Notes: a model not told the origin generated them from the sequence alone. A stretch of 64,000 nucleotides of DNA from Roseithermus sacchariphilus (GCA_003285105.1 CP030158.1:1-64000), one strand, 5' to 3'. Counted from the first letter of the stretch, positions 41,451 to 51,200 are shown. Program-made: numbers and translations.

Positions 41451-41837
41451 CTATTCATCCTCCGGTCCCGTGCGCCCATCGTAGAGCGGTTCGGCCTGAT
41501 AGCGCTGGCGCTCCAGCGAGCGCGTCTCGTCGATGACCCGCTCGAACAGCCGCCGAACGGCCTCGTCCGGCAGCGGCCCCGGGTTGCAGGCCACCACGTT
41601 GCGCAGCACGTCTTCCTCCCGGCTCGGCACGTACACCGGCATCCCCAGCTTCTTCTTGATGTGACCGATCTGGTTGGCGCAGACGGCCCGCTCGTTGAGC
41701 AGGTGGGTGATGACGCGATCCAGCGCGTCGATGCGATCCCGCCAGGGCCGCAGATCCGCCTCCGTGGGCGTTTCGGGGACGACGGGCGGCGCAGTCTGGA
41801 CCTGAAGCAGCAGTTCCTGAACGGACGTGGACGACAT
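41451..41837 (-). CDS. Chorismate mutase (AroQ class)
   Basis: Converts chorismate to prephenate for Phe/Tyr synthesis. From the start MSSTSVQELL it has 128 residues, with a single helical AroQ domain: LRPWRDRIDALDRVITHLLNERAVCANQIGHIKKK (catalytic Arg and Lys positions of helix 1) and VPSREEDVLRNV. About 30 N-terminal residues are extra, Pro/Thr-rich. It lies between tsaD and mltG on the minus strand with short spacings (56 and 23 bp), so an operon is likely. Confidence 0.9.
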   Translation of the reverse strand: MSSTSVQELLLQVQTAPPVVPETPTEADLRPWRDRIDALDRVITHLLNERAVCANQIGHIKKKLGMPVYVPSREEDVLRNVVACNPGPLPDEAVRRLFERVIDETRSLERQRYQAEPLYDGRTGPEDE

Positions 41838-41893
41838 GGAGCGGGGAGGGGAAACGTCGGGCAATGGAGGGGATCCGGAGCGGCGAGGTACAA

Positions 41894-42907
41894 CTACGAG
41901 AGGGCGAGGGCGGGTTCCGCGGTGAGCGTCAGCGGGCTGGTGCGGCCGGCCTCCCACTTGATGTGCCCCGCCACCGCAATCATCGCCGCGTTGTCCATGC
42001 AGTAGGCCAGGGGCGGCACGTACAGGGTGAAGCCGTCCTGTGCCGCGGCCGCCTCGGCCGCCGCCCGCAGCCCGCTGTTGGCCGACACCCCGCCCGTGAT
42101 GGCAACGTGCCGCACCCCGGTATCCGCCACGGCCCGACGGACGGCCTCCACGAGGACGTCCACCACGGCCTGCTGGAAGGCCGCCGCGATGTCGGCCCGG
42201 TGGCGCTCCAGCAGCGCGGCCCGCCCGGCTTCGTCGAAGCGATTCAGGTAGTAGAGCACCGACGTCTTCAGCCCGCTGAACGAAAAGTCATAGCCGTCCA
42301 GGCGCGTGCGCGGGAAGGCGCGGAAGGCCGGGTCGCCCGTCTGCGCCAGCCGGTCGATCACCGGCCCGCCCGGATAGCCGAGCCCCAGCAGCTTCGCCAC
42401 CTTGTCGAACGCCTCGCCCGCCGCATCGTCCCGCGTCTTGCCGAGCAGGGTGTGCCGCAGGCCGTCCTCGACGAGCATCAGCTGCGTGTGGCCGCCCGAG
42501 ACGACGAGGCACAGGTACGGCCGCGGCGGACGGGGGCCTTCGATGAAGACCGAGTAGAGGTGTCCCTCCAGATGATTCACCCCGATCAGCGGCCGGCCCA
42601 GCCCGAAGGCGAACGCCTTGGCGAAGCTCAACCCGACGAGCAACGACCCGGCCAGCCCCGGCCCGTACGTGACGGCCACCGCCGTCAGGTCGGCACGGGT
42701 GCATCCGGCCTCCGCCAGCGCCTCCTCGACGACCGGCACGATCAGGCGCTGGTGGGCTCGCGAAGCCAGCTCCGGCACGACGCCGCCAAACCCGGCGTGT
42801 ACCCGCTGCGAGGCCACCACGTTGGACCGCAGCGCACCGCCGGCGACCACGGCCGCGGCGGTGTCGTCACAGGAACTCTCGATCCCGAGAATCACAGGGG
42901 GCTCCAT
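41894..42907 (-). CDS. tsaD: tRNA N6-threonylcarbamoyladenosine synthase TsaD
   Basis: Catalytic subunit for t6A37 modification of ANN-decoding tRNAs; works with TsaB, TsaE and TsaC (not in this window). It has 337 residues from the start MEPPVILGIESSCDDT. The ASKHA fold signatures are ILGIESSCDDT, the metal-binding GVNHLEGHLYS, VVSGGHTQLMLV and ITGGVSANSGLR. The longer in-frame reading upstream lacks homology. Confidence 0.96.
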   Translation of the reverse strand: MEPPVILGIESSCDDTAAAVVAGGALRSNVVASQRVHAGFGGVVPELASRAHQRLIVPVVEEALAEAGCTRADLTAVAVTYGPGLAGSLLVGLSFAKAFAFGLGRPLIGVNHLEGHLYSVFIEGPRPPRPYLCLVVSGGHTQLMLVEDGLRHTLLGKTRDDAAGEAFDKVAKLLGLGYPGGPVIDRLAQTGDPAFRAFPRTRLDGYDFSFSGLKTSVLYYLNRFDEAGRAALLERHRADIAAAFQQAVVDVLVEAVRRAVADTGVRHVAITGGVSANSGLRAAAEAAAAQDGFTLYVPPLAYCMDNAAMIAVAGHIKWEAGRTSPLTLTAEPALALS

Positions 42908-43071
42908 ACGAAACGAGGGGCCTGATGCGTTGGATGAAACGGGAGGATGGGGATGCGCAGGATGACGTGTCCGACCGGGCGGACGACGGCCGCGGACAGG
43001 CACGTCTCCCTCCAAAACGGAGCAGGCTCATTTGATCCCCGTCCAGAACAAACCGCGCTACGCGTTCGTTA

Positions 43072-43100
43072 TTGCTTTATCGTGCAGGTCACGCTATACT
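43072..43100 (+). promoter_or_regulatory. Sigma70-like promoter of the small exported protein gene
   Basis: TTGCTT (43072-43077), 17-nt spacer, TATACT (43095-43100). Predicted start near 43107 gives a leader of about 28 nt before the ATG at 43135. Confidence 0.65.
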
Positions 43101-43134
43101 GCGCCAACCTCCAACGGCTCGAAGAGATTGCCCC

Positions 43135-43680
43135 ATGCGCAAGACGCTCTCCCTCCTCTGCCTCGTGGCCGTGCTCGGCATCGCTGTGCCGGCACAGGCC
43201 CAGCTCCGGACCGACATACAGGAGCAGCAGGCGCCGACGCGGCTGTATGCGTCGGAGGCTCCGGGCTTTTCGCTCAACAACCTCTTCAGCCCGGCGCATT
43301 TTCGGATGCATCACACGTTCGAGATGTCGGCCGGGTCGTTCGGTGGGCGGTCTGCGTCGATGGGGATGTATACCAACACGATGCTGTGGCAGTTCAGCCA
43401 GAAGCTGGCGGCCCGCGTGGACCTGAGCGTCGCCCAGCCCTTCGGCGGCTCGGCCTTCGGCCTGGAACAGGGCCAGACGCAGCCGCAGGTCTTCCTTCGC
43501 AACGCCGAAGTGGCCTACCGCCCCTCGGAGAACGTGCACCTGCACTTCTCCATCCAGCAACACCCCTACGGCTCGTACATGAGCCCGTACTCCTACTACG
43601 GCCCCTACGCGTACCGGCCCTACGGCGGCGCCTTCGGCCTCCAGCAGCACGATCTCTTCTGGAACGACGGGGCGCGCTGA
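43135..43680 (+). CDS. Small exported protein, probable outer-membrane or periplasmic beta protein
   Basis: A 181-residue protein with a clear signal peptide (MRKTLSLLCLVAVLGIAVPAQAQ). The mature part has alternating polar/aromatic strands (HTFEMSAGSFGGRSASMGMYTN, ARVDLSVAQPFGG, VHLHFSIQQHP) as in small beta-barrels, and a Tyr/Pro/Gly-rich C-terminal region (YMSPYSYYGPYAYRPYGG). Family members of this kind are conserved hypothetical proteins in Rhodothermales; no function is recognised. Own promoter and terminator, so monocistronic. Confidence 0.82.
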   Translation: MRKTLSLLCLVAVLGIAVPAQAQLRTDIQEQQAPTRLYASEAPGFSLNNLFSPAHFRMHHTFEMSAGSFGGRSASMGMYTNTMLWQFSQKLAARVDLSVAQPFGGSAFGLEQGQTQPQVFLRNAEVAYRPSENVHLHFSIQQHPYGSYMSPYSYYGPYAYRPYGGAFGLQQHDLFWNDGAR

Positions 43681-43717
43681 CCACCGCCAGGATGACCTGA
43701 TCCTACGTACAGCGTAC

Positions 43718-43754
43718 GCGGCGCGTCCGGCCCCGGGCGTGCCGCGCTTGTTTT
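43718..43754 (+). terminator. Intrinsic terminator after the small exported protein gene
   Basis: GCGGCGCG (43718-43725) pairs with CGTGCCGC (43738-43745; one G-T pair) around a 12-nt loop, followed by GCTTGTTTT. Confidence 0.75.
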
Positions 43755-43794
43755 GGAGGCCGGAGGAAAAACCCGAAGACAGAGGCGTACCCGG

Positions 43795-44262
43795 ATGAGT
43801 CGCGTCGAGACACGGCATCCCCGCCTGCTCAATGTAGCCCTGGTCCTGCTCGGGATACTCACGCTCGTGCTGCTCTACGCGCTGGTTACACGCGCCTTCA
43901 CGCCCCGCGTCGATCCCGGACGGGAAGACAACCCGGCCCACCTCGTCGGGGAGATCATCCAGGTCGAGGTGCGCAACGCCTGCGGCATCGACGGCCTGGC
44001 GGCCGAGACGACCCGCTACCTGCGGCGGCGCGGCTTCGACGTGGTGGAAGTCGGGGATCACACCTCCTTCGACCTGGAACACTCGCTCGTCGTCGATCGC
44101 GTGGGGGACCCGGCCGCCGCGCAGAAGGTCGCCAACGCCCTGGGCATCCCCGCCGACCACATCGTGCAGGACATCAACCTCGATTATTACCTCGACGCCT
44201 CGGTCCTGATCGGTAAGGATTACGCCTCCCTGACCCCGTTTTCATCCAACGAAGACTCCTGA
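43795..44262 (+). CDS. LytR_C domain membrane protein
   Basis: A 155-residue protein with one N-terminal membrane helix (LLNVALVLLGILTLVLLYAL). Its periplasmic LytR/CpsA/Psr C-terminal domain shows IQVEVRNACGIDGLAAETTRYLRRRGFDVVEVGDH and a later KVANALGIPADHIVQDIN. The LCP catalytic domain itself is absent. In Bacteroidota this stand-alone LytR_C gene normally precedes rsfS, as here (6 bp gap). Role in the envelope is unknown. Confidence 0.85.
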   Translation: MSRVETRHPRLLNVALVLLGILTLVLLYALVTRAFTPRVDPGREDNPAHLVGEIIQVEVRNACGIDGLAAETTRYLRRRGFDVVEVGDHTSFDLEHSLVVDRVGDPAAAQKVANALGIPADHIVQDINLDYYLDASVLIGKDYASLTPFSSNEDS

Positions 44263-44268
44263 AAGCCT

Positions 44269-44733
44269 ATGCCCTCGACGCCAAAGCCGCTCTCCCAACC
44301 CCGCACCCGCAAACGATCCTCCTCCACCCCGGCTCACGTCCTCGCCGCGCAGGCCGTCGATGCCGTCCTCGACAAAAAGGCCGTGGACGTCGTCGTGATG
44401 GACATGCGCGACGTCAGCGGCGTGGCGGACTTCTTCGTCATCTGCACCGGTGAGTCCGACCGGCAGATCAAAGCCGTCGCCGAAGCCGTCCGGGAGCAGG
44501 TCCGCGAGGCCTCCGGCGAACTCCCCTGGCATACCGAGGGCCTGGACCACCTCCAGTGGGTCCTGCTGGACTACGTGGACGTCGTGGTGCACGTCTTCGA
44601 AGCGGAGAAGCGGGCGTTCTACGACCTGGAGCGGCTCTGGGGCGATGCGCCCAGCGAGCCGGTGCCGGAGGGCCGCCGCGCGGCCGACGTCGAGCTGCTG
44701 CGGCGCGCCTCTGCCGCGGCCACGACGGGCTGA
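44269..44733 (+). CDS. rsfS: Ribosomal silencing factor RsfS
   Basis: Binds L14 on the 50S subunit and blocks subunit joining when nutrients are low. It has 154 residues, with a Ser/Arg-rich N-terminal tail of about 25. The domain is AAQAVDAVLDKKAVDVVVMDMRDVSGVADFFVICTGESDRQIKAVAEAV, with VLLDYVDVVVHVFEAEKRAFYDLERLWGDAP at the end. This closing block is diagnostic. Six bp after the LytR_C gene and 3 bp before a lipoprotein gene, forming a tight three-gene unit. Confidence 0.95.
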   Translation: MPSTPKPLSQPRTRKRSSSTPAHVLAAQAVDAVLDKKAVDVVVMDMRDVSGVADFFVICTGESDRQIKAVAEAVREQVREASGELPWHTEGLDHLQWVLLDYVDVVVHVFEAEKRAFYDLERLWGDAPSEPVPEGRRAADVELLRRASAAATTG

Positions 44734-44736
44734 CGC

Positions 44737-45273
44737 ATGCCGCGGCTTCCCGCCCCCCTCCTACCCGCTCTGCTCCTGCTACCGGTGCTGCTCCCGACCG
44801 CGGGCTGCATGAGCACGCGCCCGGGCGAAATCCCTCCGGATGAGCGCTTCGGGCATCGTTACGAAACCGAAGGCCCCGATGGGCGCCGCGTCATCGACCT
44901 GACCCCCGCCGACCCGCACCGGGACTATTTCTTCTACCCGGCCGTCATCGACTCGCTGCACATCCGCCCGGCGCCCCTCGACCCGGCCCTCCCCCCCGAA
45001 ACGCAGCAGGTGCCGGTGGAGGTGCTGGTCAAAGGCTCGTTCCCCGACGGCTGCTATCAACTGGATCGGCTGACGCAGGAACGCATCGAGCATTTCGTCA
45101 ACGTCACCCTTCGGATGCGTCGGCCGCGGGGGGCCACCTGCCTGATGGTGGTCCGCCCGTACCGGTTCTACTTCCGCCTGGAAGGCCTCTACGAGGTGGG
45201 CCACTACCGGCTCACGCTGAACGGCACGCCGTATCCGTTCTCGATCCAGGCGCCCGTGGACGAGCCTCGCTGA
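44737..45273 (+). CDS. Lipoprotein of unknown function
   Basis: A 178-residue lipoprotein: hydrophobic signal rich in Leu/Pro with TAGC at the processing site (Cys24). The mature domain shows DYFFYPAVIDSLHIRP, VEVLVKGSFPDGCYQLD and a terminal YRLTLNGTPYPFSI, an immunoglobulin-like beta pattern with two internal Cys that could pair. No named family is recognised. Starts 3 bp after rsfS, so translationally linked. Confidence 0.78.
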   Translation: MPRLPAPLLPALLLLPVLLPTAGCMSTRPGEIPPDERFGHRYETEGPDGRRVIDLTPADPHRDYFFYPAVIDSLHIRPAPLDPALPPETQQVPVEVLVKGSFPDGCYQLDRLTQERIEHFVNVTLRMRRPRGATCLMVVRPYRFYFRLEGLYEVGHYRLTLNGTPYPFSIQAPVDEPR

Positions 45274-45429
45274 CCCGGCCGAACCGGGTGAAGCGAAACC
45301 GGTGGGCTTCCTTTCTTCCACCCCTCCCGACCCGGGCCGGTGATCCGGGGCCTCTGGCGGACTGGCACACTTCCTGCCCGGCGGCATGGCCCTGTAGCCC
45401 GTCCGTTCGACCCTCCGTTGCGAAGCACG

Positions 45430-46293
45430 ATGATGCGTGTTACCCGGTTCGCCCCCTTCCTCGCCGCCGGAGCCGGCCTGCTCGGCCTCGTGTTGCTGCC
45501 GGCCCTCGCGCTGACGAATTCCGTGGGCGCGCCCACCGGCCGCGCCGGCGACCCGCCCCTGGGCAGCACCTGCGCCGCCGGCGGCTGCCATGCCTCGTAC
45601 CCGCTGAACAGCGGACCCGGAACCCTCCACATCGAAGCCCCGGACACGTACGTCCCCGGCGAGCCGCTGACCATCCGCGTGCGCGTCTCCCAGGCGGACA
45701 TGGTCAAGGCCGGCTTCCAGGTCACCGTCCGGGACGCGCACCAGCTTCACGCGGGGCAACTGGCACTCGTGGACGCGACGGCCTCCAAGAACGCCGATGC
45801 GTTTGGCTATTACGTGACCCACACCCGCACGGGCACGGCGCCGACCGCCGACGGGGAACGCGTCTGGGAGGTGACGTGGTCCGCCCCCGAGGACGTCGGG
45901 CCGGTGACGATCTACGCGGCCGGCCTGGCCGCCAACGGCAACAACACCGCCAGCGGCGACCACGTCTACACCACGCGCTACACCCTGACGCCGGCCACGG
46001 CCTCTGCCATCGAACCGGCGGCCCTGCCGGGCCGATTCACCCTCCACCAGGCCTATCCCAACCCGTTCACGACCAGCACCCGTATCCGCTTCGACCTGGC
46101 TCGCTCCGAGGCCGTTACCCTCCGCCTGATCGACGGGCTCGGGCGCACCGTGCGCATGCTGGACCTGGGCGTCCAGCCGGCAGGCCCCCACGAAGTCTAC
46201 CTCTCGGGCGACGGCCTACCGGCGGGGCTGTACGTCTACGCACTGCAAACCCCACACGGCCGCGAGGTGCGCCCGGTGCTGCTCGTGAAATAA
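45430..46293 (+). CDS. Type IX secreted protein with choice-of-anchor-V-like domain and C-terminal sorting domain
   Basis: A 287-residue protein with a signal peptide (FLAAGAGLLGLVLLPALA). It then has GAPTGRAGDPPLGSTCAAGGCHAS, the Cys-x4-Cys-His start seen in choice-of-anchor V/reeler-like domains. After an Ig-like region, the last 85 residues are a type IX type-A sorting domain (AYPNPFTTSTRIRFDL...GLPAGLYVYALQT..RPVLLVK). It should therefore cross the outer membrane by the type IX route, whose SprA pore is encoded about 2 kb downstream. The mature function is unknown. Confidence 0.85.
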   Translation: MMRVTRFAPFLAAGAGLLGLVLLPALALTNSVGAPTGRAGDPPLGSTCAAGGCHASYPLNSGPGTLHIEAPDTYVPGEPLTIRVRVSQADMVKAGFQVTVRDAHQLHAGQLALVDATASKNADAFGYYVTHTRTGTAPTADGERVWEVTWSAPEDVGPVTIYAAGLAANGNNTASGDHVYTTRYTLTPATASAIEPAALPGRFTLHQAYPNPFTTSTRIRFDLARSEAVTLRLIDGLGRTVRMLDLGVQPAGPHEVYLSGDGLPAGLYVYALQTPHGREVRPVLLVK

Positions 46294-46349
46294 CGTTCAA
46301 AGCGAGGGCGGCGCGGGAGTGGGACGGCGCCTGGCTCGTTTGACCTTGC

Positions 46350-46763
46350 ATGAACGACCTCATCGACACCCGCTCTGAGGCACGCCGGTTCTGGCTGCTC
46401 GGTGCCGTGCTGGCCAGCCTGGCCGTGGCCGCCGGGGCCTTTGGCGCCCATGCCCTGCGTGACCTCGTCCCCCCCGCCCGCCTCGCCACGTTCGAGACGG
46501 GCGTGCGCTACCAGATGTACCACAGCCTGGCGCTGCTCTTCGTGGCCCGGGCCCTCACCGGCCACCCCTCGGCGGCCCTCCGGTGGGCCGGCCGTCTGTT
46601 CGTCACCGGCATCGTGGTCTTCTCGGGCAGCCTCTACCTGCTGGTGCTGACCGGCCTCTCGTGGCTCGGCGCCGTGACGCCCCTCGGCGGCGTCGCCTTC
46701 CTCGCCGGCTGGGGCCTGCTGGCCCGGGCAGCGCTCCACCGCGATCGCCCACCGGCGGCCTGA
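46350..46763 (+). CDS. DUF423 (YgdD-type) membrane protein
   Basis: A 137-residue protein with four predicted membrane helices. The family blocks are LLGAVLASLAVAAGAFGAHALRD, FETGVRYQMYHSLALLFVA and FVTGIVVFSGSLYLL, then GAVTPLGGVAFLAGW. Function of the family is not established. Starts 56 bp after the type IX cargo gene. Confidence 0.9.
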   Translation: MNDLIDTRSEARRFWLLGAVLASLAVAAGAFGAHALRDLVPPARLATFETGVRYQMYHSLALLFVARALTGHPSAALRWAGRLFVTGIVVFSGSLYLLVLTGLSWLGAVTPLGGVAFLAGWGLLARAALHRDRPPAA

Positions 46764-46790
46764 CCGCGGTCTGACCGCGGCCGGGCATGG

Positions 46791-46828
46791 CAAAACAAAG
46801 GGCCGGCGCCCTCACGGACCCGGCCCTT
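46791..46828 (-). terminator. Intrinsic terminator after the small acidic protein gene
   Basis: AAGGGCCGG (46798-46806) pairs with CCGGCCCTT (46820-46828). On the minus strand the stem is followed by TGTTTTG. It serves the minus-strand gene ending at 46853 and may also stop transcription from the convergent DUF423 gene. Confidence 0.7.
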
Positions 46829-46852
46829 CCTCGTCTGCACGTACGGAGGCGG

Positions 46853-47212
46853 TCAGATGACCTCGTCCTCCTCGAACAGCAACGTGATGCTCGGCATCAG
46901 GCCATGCTCCCGGGCCAGCCCGAGCAACACGTCGGCCGCTTCGTCGGGCGTCTCATACTCGCCGTGCAGCGTGCTGTCCACGGCCAGCGCGTACCCGATC
47001 TCATCGTCCTCATCCGGGTTGTAATCCTCCCACTCGGTAGCCTCCTCGATGAGAAAGAGGCCGTCGGACGGGCTGTAGGAGGCAATGAAACGCTCTTTGC
47101 CCGAGGCCACGTCGATCAGGCTGAGGTTGCCCAGCGCCCCGTACTCCTCGTCGTAAAAGAGCGTCTCGGTGATCAGGCGGCGGGTAAAGTGTTCGAGGTT
47201 GAAGGCGGTCAT
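46853..47212 (-). CDS. Small acidic protein of unknown function
   Basis: A 119-residue cytoplasmic protein, strongly acidic (WEDYNPDEDDEIG, LLFEEDEVI), with no signal or membrane segment. The start is the ATG of MTAFNLEHFTRRLI. Hydrophobic strands such as GNLSLIDVASGKERFIASY and an EYETPDEAADVLLGLAREHG helix suggest a small alpha/beta domain. I do not recognise the family. Downstream of lipB on the same strand, 115 bp away. Confidence 0.72.
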   Translation of the reverse strand: MTAFNLEHFTRRLITETLFYDEEYGALGNLSLIDVASGKERFIASYSPSDGLFLIEEATEWEDYNPDEDDEIGYALAVDSTLHGEYETPDEAADVLLGLAREHGLMPSITLLFEEDEVI

Positions 47213-47327
47213 ATGCGTACGTCTCCGGCGATCCATCGCAAAGGGAAGGGGACAGGGAGGCATCCGTGGGGGATGCACACAGGGTAATAAATCGCACGGG
47301 CCGTTCCAATGATCCCGCCCGAGGCCG

Positions 47328-48107
47328 TCAGGTTGCAGGCGGCGCCACCGGCACCGGACCCGTCGCCTCCACGGGCTCGTCCAGATACGCCGCCAGACAG
47401 GCCCGAGCCTCCGCGCCCGCCCGCAGGGTGAGCGTCGCCTCGAAGCGCTCGGCCAGGTGCGCCAGCAGCCGGGCACGCACCGCCGCCTCGTCGACCGGCC
47501 GGCCCAGCTCGGCGGCCAGGGAGGTCACACCGCGGTCGGCAATGCCGCAGGGGACGATGGCTTCGAAGAAGCGCAGGTCCGTGTTGAGGTTGAAGGCAAA
47601 GCCGTGCATGGTGACCCAGCGGCTGCATCGGATGCCCATCGCACAGATCTTCCGCTCCGGGCCCCGCTCGTCCGGCCCGATCCAGACGCCCGTCCGCCCC
47701 TCCACGCGGCCGGCGGCCAGGCCCTCGTCCGCACAGGTGCGGATGACGACTTCCTCCAGCTCGCGCAGGTAGCGGTGGATGTCGGTGAAAAAGCGGTCCA
47801 GGTCCAGGATGGGATACCCGACGAGCTGGCCCGGCCCGTGGAAGGTGATGTCACCGCCGCGGTCGATGCGGTGGAATGACGCGCCCCGCGCCGCCAGTTC
47901 GGCCTCGGAGAGCAGCAGATGGCGCGCGTCGCCGCTCTTGCCCAGGGTGTAGACGGGCGGGTGCTCGACCAGCAACAGCACGTGCGGGATCGGCTCCGGC
48001 GGGTCCTGCCGCTTGGCCCGGACGAGGCGGGCCTGCAGGCGCCGCTGGAGCGCCCAGGCCGGTTCATACGCCATCCGCCCCAGATGACAGACGATGATGG
48101 ATTCCAT
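47328..48107 (-). CDS. lipB: Octanoyltransferase (lipoate biosynthesis)
   Basis: Moves octanoyl groups from acyl carrier protein to lipoyl domains of 2-oxoacid dehydrogenases. 259 residues from the start [17 protein letters not shown]. LipB motifs are [55 protein letters not shown] with the conserved Lys, and the catalytic Cys in [14 protein letters not shown]. LipA is not in the window. Lies 147 bp after sprA on the same strand. Confidence 0.95.
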   Translation of the reverse strand: MESIIVCHLGRMAYEPAWALQRRLQARLVRAKRQDPPEPIPHVLLLVEHPPVYTLGKSGDARHLLLSEAELAARGASFHRIDRGGDITFHGPGQLVGYPILDLDRFFTDIHRYLRELEEVVIRTCADEGLAAGRVEGRTGVWIGPDERGPERKICAMGIRCSRWVTMHGFAFNLNTDLRFFEAIVPCGIADRGVTSLAAELGRPVDEAAVRARLLAHLAERFEATLTLRAGAEARACLAAYLDEPVEATGPVPVAPPAT

Positions 48108-48180
48108 GAGCACGGACGAAGGCTGACGAGGACGCTGCGCAGAGGGCATGCGAGCCGTGTACGCCGGCAGCGCCCGATGG

Positions 48181-48237
48181 CTCCGGCCACGGACGGCTCC
48201 GGCCACGGACGGCCACGGCCACGGACGGCCACGGCCC
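48181..48237. repeat. Short GC-rich tandem repeat between sprA and lipB
   Basis: Units of ctccggccacggacgg (two copies), then overlapping ccacggccacggacgg copies. A slippage-type array in the sprA-lipB gap. Confidence 0.75.
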
Positions 48238-48254
48238 TCGTGGCTCCGTCTCGG

Positions 48255-51200
48255 TCAGTTCGAGATGCTCACGCGCACGTTGAAGCCCCCGCTGACGTTC
48301 GTGTACGACGGCTGGAGGCTGTCCTGGCTGTCGAACTTCTCGTAGCGCATCTGGAAGCTGGCCGACACCTTGTTGCTGAACTGATAGGACACCTGCGGCG
48401 CCATCGACAGCCGCGTGAAGGCCGTCACCAGCGAGATGTTGTCGCCGGTCAGCGCCAGGTCGGGGTCATAGGCCCGCGGATCGGCGGAGGCATCGATGAG
48501 GGCCCGGCGCATCAGGTAGCGCTGGTCGTTCGTCTCCGAGAGCGAAGCCGTCAGACTGAAGGTGATGCGGTTGTTGAGGCTGCGCCGCAGGAAAGGCAGG
48601 CGCAGGCCCTGCCGCGAGTAGTTGGCCGAGAACGTCAGCTCGTTGGTCCGCGTCTCGCCCACCTCGAACGTGGAGGTGCTCAGCGAATAGGTGTTGCTCT
48701 TGTTCCACGAGAGGTTCGTCTGGATGCGCCCTTTCCAGCTGATGTCGATCCCCACCAGCGGCGAGAACCGCTCGTTGACGCGCACCGAGCCGACCTCCTC
48801 ATCGGCCAGGGCGTAGACCACCCGGCGGCCGCCCAGGTCGAAGGAGGCCGAGTCCTGCGACGCCGCCAGCACGTTCGTGCGGAAGTCGGTGCTGTAGTCG
48901 GCGCTGTAGGTATGCCGCAGGGTGACGTTCTGCGTGATGCGGCGCAGGAGCGGCCAGTTGGCGATGCCGGAGTAGCTGACGGTCCAGCCCGGCATCGGGA
49001 AGGGCAGCAGCCCCCGCCCGTCCAGCCGCCCGAAGCTCGAGACGAAGGCGCCGGTGAAGTCGTCGACGACGGAGGCGTTGGTCAGCACCACCCCGTCGCC
49101 GTTGCGATCCCGGAGGTCGGCCCCGGGGGTGAGGCCCTGCACGTCCCGCGCGTAGCGATCGAGTTGCCGTGCGAAGAGGGTGCGGTACGACGCCCCGAAG
49201 GCCCACACGGAGGCGCTGTTGCGGCCGTTCTCGGTCGTGTTGGCCAGCACCCCGTCCGGGCCGGGGCGGTAGGTGATGTTCTGCCCCTGGCTCCAGTCCA
49301 CGTTCCAGTTCAGGCTGACCTGGAAGGTCGGGCTCGGGCTGAGGGTCGTCCGGCCCTGCACCTTGTTGCTGTTCTGCAGCACGTCGGTCACCTGCAGCAG
49401 CGAGTCCACGACGCGGTAGCCAGAAGCCGGGTCGATCGTCCGGTCGAAGCCGAAGCGATACCGGAGGGGCACGCCGACGTCGTTGAACAGGGCGTCGATG
49501 AGCGAATAGTGGGTTTCGACGTCGACCAGGCGGTTGTTCCGGTCGCGGACGGGGGTGCCCACGTTGGAGGAGGTGGCGGACCGGGTGCCGGTGTAGGTCA
49601 CCGAGAAGTCGCGCATGCCGGTGACGGCCAGCACGAAGCGGCGGGCCAGCGCGGCCGGGTCGGGCAGCGGCAGCCGGAAGCCCGGGCCGTCCTCCGCCCC
49701 GGCGGTGCCGGCCTCCGGCGGGCCGCCGGCCGGGGTGTCCGCCGGGGTGTCCGCCGGGGTATCGGGTGGAGTGTTCGCCGGGGTATCCGCCGGCGCGCCG
49801 CCCAGGGTATCCGCCGGCGCACCGCCCAGGGTGTCCGCGGGGGGGTTGGCCTCGGCTTCGCGGCGGCGGCGTTCCTCCTCCTCGCGTTGCCGGCGCTCCT
49901 CCTCGCGTTGCCGGCGGCGCTCCTCCCGCTCGCGCTGGCGGCGTTGCCGCTCGGCTCGTTTTTCCTGCTCGGCCTCGCGCTGCTTGCGCTCCAGGGTCTG
50001 GTAGAAATCGAACTTCCGAAACAGCTCCTGCGGCCGCAGCGTCAGCCCCCCGCGGATGTTGACCGCGTTGTTGACACTCGCCCCCGTGTTGCGGCCCACC
50101 GGCCCGTTGCGCCAGCCGTACTGGACGCCGTAGACCACGTCCTGCACGTTGATCCAGTTCAGCGCCTGGATGCGGTTCAACTGCGGGCGGAACGTGCCCG
50201 TGAAGCTCTGCCCGTGATCCTCCGTGCGCAGCGACGCCGTGCCCTTGAACAGATCGTCCAGCACGGCCCCCGTCGAGCGCACGTCCAGCCGCTCCTGCTG
50301 GAAGGCATCGACCCCGCGGAGCGAATCCGGGATGCCGTTGTCGTTGAACGATCCGGGGAGCAGGTCGAAGCGCGTCGGGTCGTCCGTTCGGCGCACGAAC
50401 GTGGTGAAGGTCGTGTCGGCCCCGATGGCGCTGAGGCTCTGGCTGGTGCGGGTGTCCAGGCTGAGGTTGAGGAAGTTGAACGGGTTGTACTGGAGGCTGA
50501 CGTTGCGCCGGTGCGAGAAGGAATGCTGCTCCCGGAAGGGGAAGGCGATCGACTCGGGCAGCACCTCCGCCCCCTCCTCCCGCCGCACGGCGTTGTTGCG
50601 GTCCCGCGACTGCGCGAAGTTGCGGGCGGCCGTGGCCGAGGCGGTGAAGGACTGCGGCAGGTAGTTGAACTGGAGCCCGCCCAGCCAGCCCAGCACCGGC
50701 ACCTCCCCGAGCCAGCCGAACGGCCGGATCGTCCGGGGCCGGCGCACCGCGAGGCGGTAGTTGAGCGTGCTCGTCCAGCGCCACTGGTCGTTCAGGCGCT
50801 GCGACGGGCTGCGACCCTCGCTGACCGAGTACGCGTAGCTGACCGAGAGGCCGTCGAGCGTGTAGCGCAGCAGCGGCGAGCGCGAGTTCTGCTTGCGGAT
50901 GCTGGTCGTGAACGACCGGCTGAAGGTGTGTGTCTGGGCGCTCTCGATGGCCTGCCGCTTCAGCGAATCCCGCTGCGCCGGCGTGTAGGACGTATCGCTC
51001 TCGATCTGGTCGACGATCTCCTCCAGCCGCACGTCGCCCCGGTTGGGCGAGAAGCGCGGCGTGGTGGTGTTGGACTGCACCTGCACCGACACCGGCACCG
51101 CCCAGCCGAAGCGCTCCGGGATGAACTTGTCCAGATTGACGTCCGTGTTGACGCCCCAGTTCAGGATGTTCGTCTGGTCGCGCTCGCCGAGGCTGCTCGA

